Assembly (NCBI RefSeq): GCF_030389495.1
Contig: NZ_CP127832.1
Coordinates: 1,488,001 to 1,552,000 of the forward strand
Length of the DNA stretch: 64,000 nt
Direction: 5' to 3'
From: Ligilactobacillus cholophilus
GTDB taxonomy: Bacteria; Bacillota; Bacilli; Lactobacillales; Lactobacillaceae
In this document: one piece after another, positions 19,179-28,748 of the stretch
How positions within the stretch are numbered: the first letter of the stretch is position 1
How the letters are laid out: each line of letters starts with the position of its first letter
The notes under the pieces: generated by a model
Told to the model about the DNA's origin: nothing
The model's input: the letters and a program-made list of their open reading frames with translations, nothing else
The model's database searches: none
Made by a program: the position numbers and the translations under genes

Positions 19179-20388
19179 TAAAAATACACTTCTCTCGTTT
19201 AATTTGATTTGCGTTTGGAACTTTAGCAAATAATGCAAGAATTATAAAGTTATAACAGCTTTCCCAGAAGTGTTGATCAATTCCACCACTGATAATGAAT
19301 AAAAGAAAACATAATTCTAAATAAAAAATTGGTTTAACATGCAAAATTTTATTTAAAGCAAATACAATTAAAATAAAAATGAATATTAATGGAATTCCAT
19401 ACATTAAAGGAATTCTAAAGTAGATGGAATCAATATAAAATAATCCAGCACCTGGTTGTGGTATATATTGACCTAAGAAAGCAAGCTTAAACTCACTAAT
19501 TGCTTCAGCTTCATATGCTAGACGGCCTGAAAGAAGTTTATTGAAAATTTGCATTATTGCATTATGAGGAATGAATTTATATAAAAATCCCAGTAGAAGA
19601 ATAATTCCAATATATCCAAAGCAAATGATATTGATTAATTTAAATGAAATTTTTTCCATTACTTTACTAATTGGTTTATAACACATTACAACCATGATTA
19701 ATAATGCCATTAAAGCTAAATCTAATCTTGTATCAGTAGAGATATATGTCCAAATAGTAATTGCAATTAAAGAAATATATTCAGGTAAATTTAATTTGAA
19801 TTTTCTTAATGCAGCATAAGCCATAATGATAGAAAGCATTCGTGCAGCAAGGTTAGTAGGATAGATTGCACCAAATGCAAATCGTATAACAGGGGAAGTA
19901 TCAGAACGAGTTCCTTTATAATTTGGAATGATGCCACCAAACGCAAGAGCCATACTTATAAATGTTCCAACAATATTAACAAATAAGAAAACTTTGATGA
20001 TTTTATCATAGTCAACGTTTTTTGCACCATAAATTAATATTCCAAAATAAAAAATATTAAAGTTTGCGGCATTTTGTCCCATAGCAAATAGCACACATTC
20101 AAGTAATGCAAAAATAATTAAGTCATTAATTGAATTATTATCAAACAGTACTATTTTAAATAACACAATCGCACTTGGAATTAAAGCAAACAAGTAAATA
20201 TCATGCTGTGAGAAAACATATTCTGGCATGTCAGTACTTTTGATAAATGTTGAAAAAATATAGACAGCTAAACAAACTAAATAAATGTTATTTATTAAGT
20301 TAGGATATTTATCTTTAACTTTTTTATTTAATTTAGAACGAATTTCTAATAAATGTTGAAGTGAAATTCGATTAGAAATTGAATCCAT
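19168..20388 (-). CDS. wzy: Polysaccharide polymerase (Wzy-type)
   Basis: A 406-residue protein with about 10-12 membrane segments and a large extracytoplasmic loop region near residues 290-340, the usual plan of an O-antigen/EPS polymerase. There is little sequence signature, as is normal for Wzy proteins; the call rests on topology and on the flanking flippase, priming enzyme and transferases. ATG 20388 has AGGAG 9 bases upstream and replaces the longer frame to 20427. It would join repeat units outside the membrane. A different polymerase (29.9 kb) serves the second operon. Confidence 0.8.
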   Translation of the reverse strand: MDSISNRISLQHLLEIRSKLNKKVKDKYPNLINNIYLVCLAVYIFSTFIKSTDMPEYVFSQHDIYLFALIPSAIVLFKIVLFDNNSINDLIIFALLECVLFAMGQNAANFNIFYFGILIYGAKNVDYDKIIKVFLFVNIVGTFISMALAFGGIIPNYKGTRSDTSPVIRFAFGAIYPTNLAARMLSIIMAYAALRKFKLNLPEYISLIAITIWTYISTDTRLDLALMALLIMVVMCYKPISKVMEKISFKLINIICFGYIGIILLLGFLYKFIPHNAIMQIFNKLLSGRLAYEAEAISEFKLAFLGQYIPQPGAGLFYIDSIYFRIPLMYGIPLIFIFILIVFALNKILHVKPIFYLELCFLLFIISGGIDQHFWESCYNFIILALFAKVPNANQIKREKCIFNEN

Positions 20389-20573
20389 AACATAATTCTC
20401 CTTGAATAAATAATAAGTTTTAAACAAACATAATAATTATATCAGAATATGCATTAAGATATTTAAAATAATTGTTAGTATAAATATAAAAGAACATTGT
20501 TGACTTTAGAATACAAATAAAGTAATTTATTTTAAAGAATTAAATGACTTTGATAATGTTAAAGGGGATTTTT

Positions 20574-21572
20574 ATGGAAGAGAAGTTAGTTAGCGTAATT
20601 GTTCCAGTATATAATGTTGAAAAATATTTAAAACGTTGTGTAGATTCAATCACTCAACAAGCATATTCTAATTTAGAAATTGTTTTGGTGGACGATGGCT
20701 CAACTGATAACTCTGGTGCAATTGCTGATGAATGTGCTCAAAATGATAATCGAATCAAGGTAATTCACCAAGAAAATCAAGGGGTTTCGGTTGCACGGAA
20801 CAAAGGTATGATTGAAACAACTGGTGAATATATCATCTTTGTTGATGGTGATGATATCCTTCTTCCAGGAATGAGTGATTTCTTACAAAACGAGCAATGT
20901 GCTGATTTGTCAGTATTAAGTTTTGAAATCGGTAAGGATGCACGTAAGGTTATGTCAGATCAACGTTTTAATGCTGATCAAGTACAACAAGCTCAAATTA
21001 TGATGCTTGAAAATCCTACACAATATATGACTGTATGGGGCAAGATTTTTAAACGTGAACTTATCAAAGAACACCATCTTCGTTTTAATTCAGAATTGCG
21101 TGTTGCAGAAGATGGCGATTTTATGTTGGGTTATATGTTAGCTTGTCAAGAAATTACTTTCTCAATGCGTGTAGGTTATCACTATTCAAATGATACTGAA
21201 TCAGTAATGACTAACTTTGATAACGATAAGGTACGTGATTATACAAACGCTATGTTGGTTTCACAGGCTAAGATTAAAGATGCACCAACGCCAATCAAAA
21301 AAGCATTTGCAGTTTATGTGCTTATGCATTTAAATGTGATGATGGTCCATCAAACATTTGCCAGTGCGAATCCATTAAAATATAGCGTAAAGATTGCAGA
21401 ATTGAAAAAAGTAGTTAAGATGCCAATTTTTAGTGAATCGTTACATGCAATCAGGTTGAGTGATTGTCATGGGATGCGGATGCTACCAATTATTTTAATT
21501 AAATGGCATGCTTATCACCTTGCTTCAATTTTATTTAAGGTACGGGCAAAACAAAATGAAAGTAAAATGTAA
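20574..21572 (+). CDS. GT2 glycosyltransferase
   Basis: A 332-residue family 2 enzyme: VSVIVPVYNVEKYLKRCVDS, VDDGSTDNS (nucleotide-binding Asp), GVSVARNKGM, and FVDGDDILLPGM (DXD). The C-terminal region VWGKIFKREL and EDGDFMLGYM complete the EpsJ/CpsI-like pattern. I chose ATG 20574 with AAGGGG 8 bases upstream. It is a single-gene unit closed by a terminator and separates the mosaic region from the next operon. Sugar specificity is unknown. Confidence 0.9.
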   Translation: MEEKLVSVIVPVYNVEKYLKRCVDSITQQAYSNLEIVLVDDGSTDNSGAIADECAQNDNRIKVIHQENQGVSVARNKGMIETTGEYIIFVDGDDILLPGMSDFLQNEQCADLSVLSFEIGKDARKVMSDQRFNADQVQQAQIMMLENPTQYMTVWGKIFKRELIKEHHLRFNSELRVAEDGDFMLGYMLACQEITFSMRVGYHYSNDTESVMTNFDNDKVRDYTNAMLVSQAKIKDAPTPIKKAFAVYVLMHLNVMMVHQTFASANPLKYSVKIAELKKVVKMPIFSESLHAIRLSDCHGMRMLPIILIKWHAYHLASILFKVRAKQNESKM

Positions 21573-21606
21573 AAAGAAGAGATCATTTTGATCTCTTCTT
21601 TTTTTA
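21573..21606 (+). terminator. Terminator between the two polysaccharide regions
   Basis: Stem AAGAAGAGATCA/TGATCTCTTCTT with a short T-rich loop and T run. Confidence 0.88.
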
Positions 21607-21727
21607 ATTAATTATAAAAAATTAATGTTTAAGCTAAAAATTGATTTATATATGCTATTATAAACAATGGCGTATATTATTGGTAATACTATTATCAATA
21701 ATCACATTCGGAAGGGAGTGCAAGTAA

Positions 21728-22825
21728 TTGCCGAGCAAAAAAGCAATTGGTTGGGTTGTAGGAACGGCATTAGTGCTGGGTGCTGGTGGATTCGTACTAG
21801 CTAAATACAACACTAATAGTATGGCACACGTGATGTATGAGAAAATCACTGGTCAACATGCACAAGCAGAAGTGTCATCTAAAACAGAACAACGACAAGT
21901 TGAGTCAACGGAAAACAAAACCGAAATAAAATCAACAAAACAAAATTCAGATCAGTTAACTAAACTATTGAAACAGGAAAACTTTAAGGGGTCATATGCA
22001 GTCATGAAGAATGGGAAGATTGCGACAACTGATTCAATGAGGAAAGGAACTGCTGATAAATATTATCAAGTTGCGGATTTGGAAAATATGTTAACCGCAG
22101 CTGCAATTTTGAAATTAGTGGATGAAGGAAAGTTGAGTCTTTCAACTCCTATTAGTAAATATTACAGTACGCTTGATAGTACTGATACGATTACGGTTAG
22201 TTCATTGTTAAAAATGACATCAGGATTAAGCAATAATGCAACTCCAAGTAGTCAATTAACAAATGTGCTTAGTTGGAACATTAGTAATGCTCAAAGTGGA
22301 ACTAACGGAGTATACAACTATGAAGAAATTAACTATGTCTTGCTAGAAGGAATTATTTCACAAGTAACTGGTGGGACATATCAAGCATATATTAAGAAAG
22401 CATTCCTTGAACCATATGATTTAGATCAAGTTAAATTTGTTTCAAGTGTGAGTGATAGCAAACTAGCAACACCATATAACGGTAGTAGCAAAGTGAGCCA
22501 AACGACTCTTGGACAAGAAATGAATGCTCAAATGGGAAGAAACCAAGTGATGGCAACACCAGCAGGTTTCTTGAAATTAACTAAGATTTTAGTGCAAAAA
22601 TATGGTGATCAAACAAGCTTTACAGCAACCACAGTAACAAACTTCACGGGTCAATTGATCAAGAGTGATGACATGTTCTATGGTTCAGGTGGAATTGTTG
22701 GTTACCGTGCATCGGTTGCAATCAGCAAAGATGGAAAAACAGGAATTATGTTAATGAGTAATCACTCAAATGGAAAAGATAATTTAACTCAGTTAGTAAA
22801 GAATTGTTATACGAAACTGAACTAA
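21728..22825 (+). CDS. Serine-hydrolase/beta-lactamase-fold protein lacking the catalytic residues
   Basis: A 365-residue protein with an N-terminal membrane anchor (about 7-25), a charged linker to about 75 and a penicillin-binding-protein-like domain from about 80. The domain is recognisable (MLTAAAILKLVDEGKLSLSTPISKYY; SSLLKMTSGLSN; INYVLLEGIISQVTG; GGIVGYRASVAISKDG), but the SxxK motif is replaced by DLEN (Asp117, Asn120) and the YSN motif by YEE (198-200). A peptidase or esterase reaction by the usual mechanism is therefore very unlikely. The likely role is binding of wall or polymer. Start is TTG 21728 with GAAGGGAG upstream. It is the first gene of the Wzx/Wzy operon, 15 bases before wzd, so it may be a regulator or assembly partner. 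Confidence 0.85.
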   Translation: MPSKKAIGWVVGTALVLGAGGFVLAKYNTNSMAHVMYEKITGQHAQAEVSSKTEQRQVESTENKTEIKSTKQNSDQLTKLLKQENFKGSYAVMKNGKIATTDSMRKGTADKYYQVADLENMLTAAAILKLVDEGKLSLSTPISKYYSTLDSTDTITVSSLLKMTSGLSNNATPSSQLTNVLSWNISNAQSGTNGVYNYEEINYVLLEGIISQVTGGTYQAYIKKAFLEPYDLDQVKFVSSVSDSKLATPYNGSSKVSQTTLGQEMNAQMGRNQVMATPAGFLKLTKILVQKYGDQTSFTATTVTNFTGQLIKSDDMFYGSGGIVGYRASVAISKDGKTGIMLMSNHSNGKDNLTQLVKNCYTKLN

Positions 22826-22840
22826 TTTAGGAGGTACATC

Positions 22841-23629
22841 ATGAACGACATTCAAAGCCAAGAAAAATCATCTAAGTTTAGTGATATTGGCGAAATTTTA
22901 GGAATTTTACGGAAACGTAAAGGCATCATTATTTGGACAACAATTATTTGTACAGTAATTGCATTGTTTACTTCAGTATTTGTGATTTCACCAAAATATA
23001 GTTCAAGTACAAATATTTTAGTAAATCAAAAAACAAGTAATAATGCTAATGATCCAAATAATGTAAATCAAGGGCAGATGCAGGCAGCTGTTCAAATGAT
23101 TAATACATATAAGGATATCATTACAAGTCCTGCTATTTTGGATGAGGTTGCCGATAAAATTCAAAATGATGGCTATACTGATAGTGCAAGTGCTATTAAA
23201 GGGATGATCAGCCTTAGCAATGAGCAAAACTCACAAGTTTTTACTGTAACCGTAAAATGTGATAATCCCAATAAAGCAGCAGTAATTGCTAATACAACTG
23301 CAAAAGTATTTAAAAAGAAAATTAAAACAATTATGAGTGTTAATAATGTATCAATATTATCACATGCACAAGTTAACCCAAATCCAATTTCACCTAATGT
23401 GTTGTTAAATACATTAATAAGTATAGTGATTGGTTTAGTATTAGGAATAGTTTTAGCATTTATTTTAAATGGGTTAGATCGGACAGTTACTGATGAATCA
23501 TTTATAACCGATGAATTAGGATTAAATGATTTAGGAATAATTAGTGAAATCCCAGCATCAAAAGTTAAAAAATTACTTTCACATAGTCGTGGTCTAGGAC
23601 GGACAGAAAGTCGTAATCGGAGGGTTTAG
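22841..23629 (+). CDS. wzd: Chain-length determinant / tyrosine kinase modulator (Wzd, EpsB)
   Basis: A 262-residue membrane protein of the polysaccharide copolymerase family. Two membrane segments (about 29-49 and 185-207) enclose an extracytoplasmic domain; the inner C-terminal tail carries LNGLDRTVTDESFITDELG. It sets polymer length and activates the partner kinase Wze, whose gene begins 2 bases after this stop. The start has an AGGAGG site. A proline-containing PNPISPN stretch before segment two is the family pattern. Assignment is secure. Confidence 0.95.
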   Translation: MNDIQSQEKSSKFSDIGEILGILRKRKGIIIWTTIICTVIALFTSVFVISPKYSSSTNILVNQKTSNNANDPNNVNQGQMQAAVQMINTYKDIITSPAILDEVADKIQNDGYTDSASAIKGMISLSNEQNSQVFTVTVKCDNPNKAAVIANTTAKVFKKKIKTIMSVNNVSILSHAQVNPNPISPNVLLNTLISIVIGLVLGIVLAFILNGLDRTVTDESFITDELGLNDLGIISEIPASKVKKLLSHSRGLGRTESRNRRV

Positions 23630-23631
23630 CA

Positions 23632-24423
23632 ATGTCATTTTTTAGCAGATTTACACACAAGAAAACTAAATTAGATGAAGATAGTATGAAATATGGGGTT
23701 GCTTTAATTACTAAAAATGATCCTCAATCAGGTATTTCAGAACAATATCGAACTATACGAACAAATTTAAAATTTTCATTTCTTGATTCTAATTTTAAAG
23801 TTTTAGCAATTATGTCAGCTCTTCCTTCAGAAGGAAAATCAATAGTTAGTGCAAACTTGGCTGTTACATGGGCTGAAGAAGGTAAAAAGACTTTATTAGT
23901 AGATGCTGATTTACGGCGGCCAACAGTTCATCAATCATTTAAAGTTTCAAATCGTTATGGCTTGTCTAATATCATTACATCATCATCAAATAGTGTAAAT
24001 ATTTCAGAAATGATTGATCATACTGATATTGATAATTTAGATGTGCTAACAAGTGGCCCAATTCCACCTAATCCAGCTGAGTTACTTGGTTCAGAACGTT
24101 TTGGTCGTTTATTAGAATTTTTAAAAGGTAGATATGATCTTATTATTTTAGATGCCCCTCCGGTTGATACTGTTACTGATGGTCAAATTGTTGCAACAAA
24201 AGCTGATGGTGTTGCTTTAGTTGTTCCACAAGGAATTGCGACTAAAGATGCTGTTTCACGAGCAGTTAAATTATTACGCCAGGTAAAGGCTAATATTTTA
24301 GGAGTTATTATGAACCGTTTCAATGCTGCTGAATCTACTAGTTATTATGGTAGTTACTATGGCGGTTATTATGGTGGAAATTATTATGGAATTGATGAAA
24401 AGAAAGAAGATAAAAAGAAGTGA
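23632..24423 (+). CDS. wze: Bacterial tyrosine autokinase (Wze, EpsC)
   Basis: A 263-residue cytoplasmic BY-kinase. It has Walker A (PSEGKS, 65-70), Walker A' (LLVDADLRRP, 88-97), Walker B (IILDAPP, 171-177) and the C-terminal tyrosine cluster at 238-252 where autophosphorylation occurs, cycling the polysaccharide machinery on and off. It works with Wzd (preceding gene) and is dephosphorylated by Wzb (next gene, whose GTG start overlaps this TGA stop). Lengths and order match the canonical Gram-positive wzd-wze-wzb set. Confidence 0.96.
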   Translation: MSFFSRFTHKKTKLDEDSMKYGVALITKNDPQSGISEQYRTIRTNLKFSFLDSNFKVLAIMSALPSEGKSIVSANLAVTWAEEGKKTLLVDADLRRPTVHQSFKVSNRYGLSNIITSSSNSVNISEMIDHTDIDNLDVLTSGPIPPNPAELLGSERFGRLLEFLKGRYDLIILDAPPVDTVTDGQIVATKADGVALVVPQGIATKDAVSRAVKLLRQVKANILGVIMNRFNAAESTSYYGSYYGGYYGGNYYGIDEKKEDKKK

Positions 24424-25205
24424 CATTAGTAGATTTACATGCACACTTGCTTCCAGGAGTTGATGATGGTTCATCGGATATTCGGACTTCATTAGAACTA
24501 GCACGTAAATCTGTTGCCGATGGAGTAACGCATATGTTATTAACACCTCATCATATGGATGGTAAGTATGTTAATCATAAGCAAGATGTGATTCGTAAAA
24601 CGCAACTATTTCAGGATGCATTAGATAAAGCAGGAATTCCACTTCGAGTTTTCCCAGGACAAGAAGTTCATTTAACTGATAAACTACTAGATGCAATTGA
24701 TAATGATGATATTTTATTTGCAGATAGTAATAATCGTTATTTGATGTTAGAATTACCACATACACATGTACCAGAATATTTTTTAAATAATGTTTTGCCA
24801 GAATTGCAATTACGTGGAATTACGCCAGTAATCGTTCACCCAGAACGTAATCAAGGAATTCAACGTGATCATCAACTTTTATATGATTTAGTGAAAGCTG
24901 GGTGTTTAACCCAATTAACCGCTAGCAGTTATTTAGGAGTCTTTGGTGAAAGAGTAGAAAATTTAACACAAAAGATTATTGATGCTAATTTAGGAACGAC
25001 CTTTTCTTCTGATGCTCATGCATTAAAGGGACGCGAAAGTCAGATGAGTAATGCCTATGAAAAATTAAGCAATCAAGATAAAACACAAGCTACAGAGTAT
25101 TGGCAAGATGCTAAAGCGATTTTAAATGGAGATAATTCTTCAATAAAAGAAATTAAAAAAATTTCTAACAGAAAGAGTTTTTGGAAAAAAATATTTGGTA
25201 AGTAG
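24420..25205 (+). CDS. wzb: Manganese-dependent tyrosine-protein phosphatase (Wzb, EpsD/CpsB)
   Basis: A 261-residue PHP-fold phosphatase that removes phosphate from Wze. The metal-binding start DLHAHLLPGVDDG is at residues 4-16; further family motifs are LTPHHMDGKY, FPGQEVHL, LELPHTHVPEY, VIVHPERN and SSDAHAL. The GTG start overlaps the wze stop codon by 4 bases, implying translational coupling; there is no separate strong ribosome binding site. Function is secure from motifs and context. Confidence 0.96.
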   Translation: MTLVDLHAHLLPGVDDGSSDIRTSLELARKSVADGVTHMLLTPHHMDGKYVNHKQDVIRKTQLFQDALDKAGIPLRVFPGQEVHLTDKLLDAIDNDDILFADSNNRYLMLELPHTHVPEYFLNNVLPELQLRGITPVIVHPERNQGIQRDHQLLYDLVKAGCLTQLTASSYLGVFGERVENLTQKIIDANLGTTFSSDAHALKGRESQMSNAYEKLSNQDKTQATEYWQDAKAILNGDNSSIKEIKKISNRKSFWKKIFGK

Positions 25206-25228
25206 TTAGAGAGAGGATGACTATTTAA

Positions 25229-26164
25229 ATGAGCAATGTATTGATTACTGGTGGAGCAGGATTTGTTGGGAGTAATCTTGCAGATCGATTAATTAAACAA
25301 GGAGATCACATTACAATTGTTGATGACTTATCAATGGGCTTGATTGAAAACATTCCTGACTCAGATCAAGTTGATTTTTTTGAAGAATCAATTACAAACA
25401 AAGCATTTATGGAAAATCTTCTTGTAAAAAATAAATTTGACTATATTTACTTATTTGCAGGGGTTGCTAGTGTAGCAGATTCAGTGGCACGTCCTTATGA
25501 AACGCATCAAGTAAATCAAGAAGCTAACATTTTTTTACTAGAAGTGATTCGCAAGAATAAATTACCAGTTAAGAAAGTATTATTTGCATCGTCAGCTGCC
25601 GTTTACGGCGACGATCCAGTTCTACCTAAAAAAGAAGTAGATTCACGTATTAAACCACTTACACCATATGCAATTGATAAATTTGCTTCTGAACGTTATA
25701 TGGTTGATTACAGAGATTTATATGGTATTCCGACAGTTGCTGTACGTTTCTTTAATATCTATGGTCCTAAACAAAATCCATCATCACCATATTCAGGAGT
25801 AATTTCAATTATTACTGAATGTATTCGTGAAAATAAGGTGTTTAATCTTTACGGAGATGGTAACCAAGTGCGTGATTTTGTATACATTGATGATGTAATT
25901 GATGCATTAATGTTATTAACACGTGATAACAATGCAAGTTATGGTGTATACAATGTCGCATCTGGATTACAAACAAGTGTGAATGACATGATTCAAGCAT
26001 ATGAAAATATTACTGGTAAAACCCTTCAAATTGACTATAAACCAGAACGAAAAGGTGATATCAAGTATTCATATGCTGATATCAGCAAATTAAGTAAGTT
26101 AGGCTATTGTCCAATCTATAATATTGAAGATGGACTTAAAAAGTATTGGGAATATGTAAATTAA
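25229..26164 (+). CDS. NAD-dependent sugar epimerase/dehydratase (UDP-hexose 4-epimerase-like)
   Basis: A 311-residue extended SDR enzyme. GGAGFVGSNL (8-17) binds NAD; the catalytic YxxxK is Y147-K151, with Ser near 121-122 (FASSAAVYG); RFFNIYGPKQNPSSPY and NLYGDGNQVRDFVYIDDV are typical of UDP-glucose/UDP-GlcNAc 4-epimerases. It makes a nucleotide sugar, probably UDP-Gal or UDP-GalNAc, for the operon. It lies between wzb and the priming transferase, suggesting it supplies the first sugar. Exact substrate is not resolved. Confidence 0.9.
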   Translation: MSNVLITGGAGFVGSNLADRLIKQGDHITIVDDLSMGLIENIPDSDQVDFFEESITNKAFMENLLVKNKFDYIYLFAGVASVADSVARPYETHQVNQEANIFLLEVIRKNKLPVKKVLFASSAAVYGDDPVLPKKEVDSRIKPLTPYAIDKFASERYMVDYRDLYGIPTVAVRFFNIYGPKQNPSSPYSGVISIITECIRENKVFNLYGDGNQVRDFVYIDDVIDALMLLTRDNNASYGVYNVASGLQTSVNDMIQAYENITGKTLQIDYKPERKGDIKYSYADISKLSKLGYCPIYNIEDGLKKYWEYVN

Positions 26165-26174
26165 GGGATATAAA

Positions 26175-26912
26175 ATGAAAAATAATAAAGTACCAAAAGC
26201 AGTTTCAAAAATTAAAAATACAAGACACATGCGTCCAATTCAACGCAAAGAAATGTTAAAAAAACAGAAACGAGTTACTCCAGTTGAACCAAAATATACT
26301 TATGAAACTAAACTAAAAGAACCTGTTAAAAATGATTACTTACCAGTGAAACGATTTTTTGATGTGGTAAGTGCAAGTGGATTAATGGTCGCAACAACAC
26401 CAGTTGTTCTATTATTTGGAATATTAGTTAAGTTAGAAACTCCAGGAAAGATGTTCTATACTCAAGAACGCGTGGGATATATGGGTAAACGGTTTAACGT
26501 TACTAAACTCCGTTCAATGTACAATGATGCAGAAAAGCAAAGTGGCGCTGTCTGGGCCTCAAAAAATGATGCACGTGTAACTAAAGTTGGTAAATTTATT
26601 CGTAAAACTCGTATTGATGAACTTCCACAATTATGGAATGTTATCAAGGGTGATATGAGTATGATTGGTCCACGTCCAGAACGTCCAGAGTTAACTGAAA
26701 AATTCAGTAAGGAAATCAAAGACTTTGAACAACGTTTACGTGTATTACCTGGATTAAGTGGATATGCTCAAGTACATGGTGGTTATGATATTTCACCAGA
26801 AGAAAAGTATGAATTAGACAAATATTATATTGATCATCTAAGTATGAAAGAAGATCTCCAAATTATTTGGGATACGATTCGAGTAGTATTAACTGGAGAT
26901 GGAGCACGGTAA
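26175..26912 (+). CDS. Undecaprenyl-phosphate sugar phosphotransferase (priming transferase of the second system)
   Basis: A 245-residue priming enzyme with a basic N-terminal extension of about 55 residues, one membrane helix (about 66-88), and the core motifs KLRSM (111-115), RIDELPQLWNV (146-156) and IGPRPERP (164-171). It starts undecaprenyl-linked repeat units by transferring a sugar phosphate. The stop TAA overlaps the next ATG by one base. The first system's enzyme (15.6 kb) lacks the N-terminal extension, so they are not recent duplicates. Confidence 0.95.
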   Translation: MKNNKVPKAVSKIKNTRHMRPIQRKEMLKKQKRVTPVEPKYTYETKLKEPVKNDYLPVKRFFDVVSASGLMVATTPVVLLFGILVKLETPGKMFYTQERVGYMGKRFNVTKLRSMYNDAEKQSGAVWASKNDARVTKVGKFIRKTRIDELPQLWNVIKGDMSMIGPRPERPELTEKFSKEIKDFEQRLRVLPGLSGYAQVHGGYDISPEEKYELDKYYIDHLSMKEDLQIIWDTIRVVLTGDGAR

Positions 26913-27649
26913 TGGAAAAAATATCTGTTATTTTACCTGTATTCAATTCTGAAAAATCTTTAAAAGAATCTATTAAGTCTGTATTGAATCAAACGTATTC
27001 TGATATCGAATTAATTATTATTGATGATGGTTCAACCGATTATTCGGTGAAATTAATTAATCAGTTTATGATTAATGATCCTAGAATTAATTTATTAATT
27101 AATAAGCGGAATATGGGAGTTAGCTTTTCGAGAAATCGTGGCATAGAAAATGCTACTGGTAGGTATATTGCTTTTATTGATGCAGATGATAAATGGGATA
27201 CAGATAAATTAGAAAATCAAATGAACTATATTATCAAAAATAAAGTTCAGTGGGTATTTTCCAATTATCGGTATATTAGCCAAAAAAAGAATTATGTTGT
27301 AAGCAGAAATTCAGGAAAATATGATTATCAAGCTATGCTTGCAAATGGAAATCCAATTGGACTATTAACTTGTTTAATTAATATTCAATTAATTGGAGAA
27401 ACTAGATTTAAGAATAAACACCACGAAGATTATATTTTTTGGTTAGAAATTGCTAAAAAGGGTTATTGTGCATTCAATACAGGAGATACTTTAGCCACGT
27501 ATTCAGCACTTATTAATGGTATTTCAAGTAATAAATTAAAGTCCTTCTTTTGGACTTTTAATGTATACCTACATGAATGTAAGAATTTAAAAGAAGCAAT
27601 CAAATTACAAATTAATTATGTGAAAAATTATTTTGTAAGAAAAGAATGA
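26912..27649 (+). CDS. GT2 glycosyltransferase
   Basis: A 245-residue family 2 transferase with VILPVFNSEKSLKESI, IDDGSTDYS, MGVSFSRNRGIENATG and FIDADDKWDTDKL (DXD). The short length is typical of EPS GT2 enzymes adding the second or third sugar. The ATG at 26912 overlaps the priming gene's stop and has GGAG 7 bases before it; the longer frame from 26867 overlaps coding sequence. Sugar specificity is not visible. Confidence 0.9.
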   Translation: MEKISVILPVFNSEKSLKESIKSVLNQTYSDIELIIIDDGSTDYSVKLINQFMINDPRINLLINKRNMGVSFSRNRGIENATGRYIAFIDADDKWDTDKLENQMNYIIKNKVQWVFSNYRYISQKKNYVVSRNSGKYDYQAMLANGNPIGLLTCLINIQLIGETRFKNKHHEDYIFWLEIAKKGYCAFNTGDTLATYSALINGISSNKLKSFFWTFNVYLHECKNLKEAIKLQINYVKNYFVRKE

Positions 27650-27656
27650 GGAAATG

Positions 27657-28748
27657 ATGATTAGAGTTTTACAATTACCTGGAAGTATTTCAAGAGAAGA
27701 TGGCAGAATGTCGGTAATTATGAATATATACCGAAATTTAGATCGAAATCAAATTCAATTTGACTTTTTAACAGCAAGTGAGGGAAAAGAATCATATAGA
27801 AAAGAAATTCAACAACTTGGTGGAAAAGTCTATTTAATAAAAGATAATTTATCTTTTAAGACAATGCGTTCATATACTGACGAAATTTTAAGTGAAAATG
27901 ATTATCAGTATATTCATTATCATGCCATTTCGCCATGGGGATGTGTTTTAGATATTGCACATAAGCACAATGTTAAAGTTATAACTCAAAGTCATGCGAC
28001 TGAATTTTCAGAGAAAAGAATTAAAAGAATTCGAAATCGAATTTTTTCAATGAATATAGTCAAGGATTCAGACAAACTGGTTGCTGTTTCGCCTGAAGCA
28101 GGGGAAAAGTTATTTGGAAAACATCCATTTGAGTATATTCCAACTTGGATTGATAAAGACAAATATAAATTTTCAGATGAAAAAAGAAAACAAATTCGAA
28201 TGTCATTAGGGTTAACGGATTGTGATATATTAATTGGCCATGTTGGTAGGTTTGATCTTCAAAAAAATCATAAGTTTTTAATTCAAACATTCGAGAAAAT
28301 GGTTAATCAAAATACAAATTATCATTTGATGCTGATTGGAAATGGAAATTTAAAAAGCAAGATAGAAAATTATATCAAGGAAAATAAAATAAGAAATGTG
28401 CATTTAATCGGTGTAACCAACAAAGTTGCTGATCATTATTCTGCAATGGATATTTTTTGGTTACCTTCTCTTTATGAAGGCTTACCAACCGTATCGTTAG
28501 AAGCACAAGCCAATGGCCTTCCAGTAATTGCAAGCAATAAAATTACGCATGAAATTAGATTAGGTAATGTATTTTTTCTTCCAATTGATAAATTTTCACA
28601 AAACAAATGGATTGAGATAACTCAAAAGAAAAATAAATTAAGAGACCAAAATATTGATCAAGAATTTGAACAGAGTGCATTTAATCGTAAAAAAGTAATT
28701 ACTCAATGGAAAAAATTGTATGGTTTAAGGAGCAAATCAGATGATTAA
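27657..28748 (+). CDS. GT4 glycosyltransferase
   Basis: A 363-residue GT-B transferase resembling EpsF-type enzymes: MIRVLQLPGSISREDGRMSVIMN, HYHAISPWGCVLDIAH, HVGRFDLQKNHKFLI, and EX7E in SLYEGLPTVSLEAQANGLPVIA. I prefer ATG 27657, as GAGG lies 5 bases upstream; ATG 27654 is too close. It overlaps the next gene by 8 bases, consistent with translational coupling. It probably transfers galactose or glucose, by analogy only. Confidence 0.9.
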   Translation: MIRVLQLPGSISREDGRMSVIMNIYRNLDRNQIQFDFLTASEGKESYRKEIQQLGGKVYLIKDNLSFKTMRSYTDEILSENDYQYIHYHAISPWGCVLDIAHKHNVKVITQSHATEFSEKRIKRIRNRIFSMNIVKDSDKLVAVSPEAGEKLFGKHPFEYIPTWIDKDKYKFSDEKRKQIRMSLGLTDCDILIGHVGRFDLQKNHKFLIQTFEKMVNQNTNYHLMLIGNGNLKSKIENYIKENKIRNVHLIGVTNKVADHYSAMDIFWLPSLYEGLPTVSLEAQANGLPVIASNKITHEIRLGNVFFLPIDKFSQNKWIEITQKKNKLRDQNIDQEFEQSAFNRKKVITQWKKLYGLRSKSDD

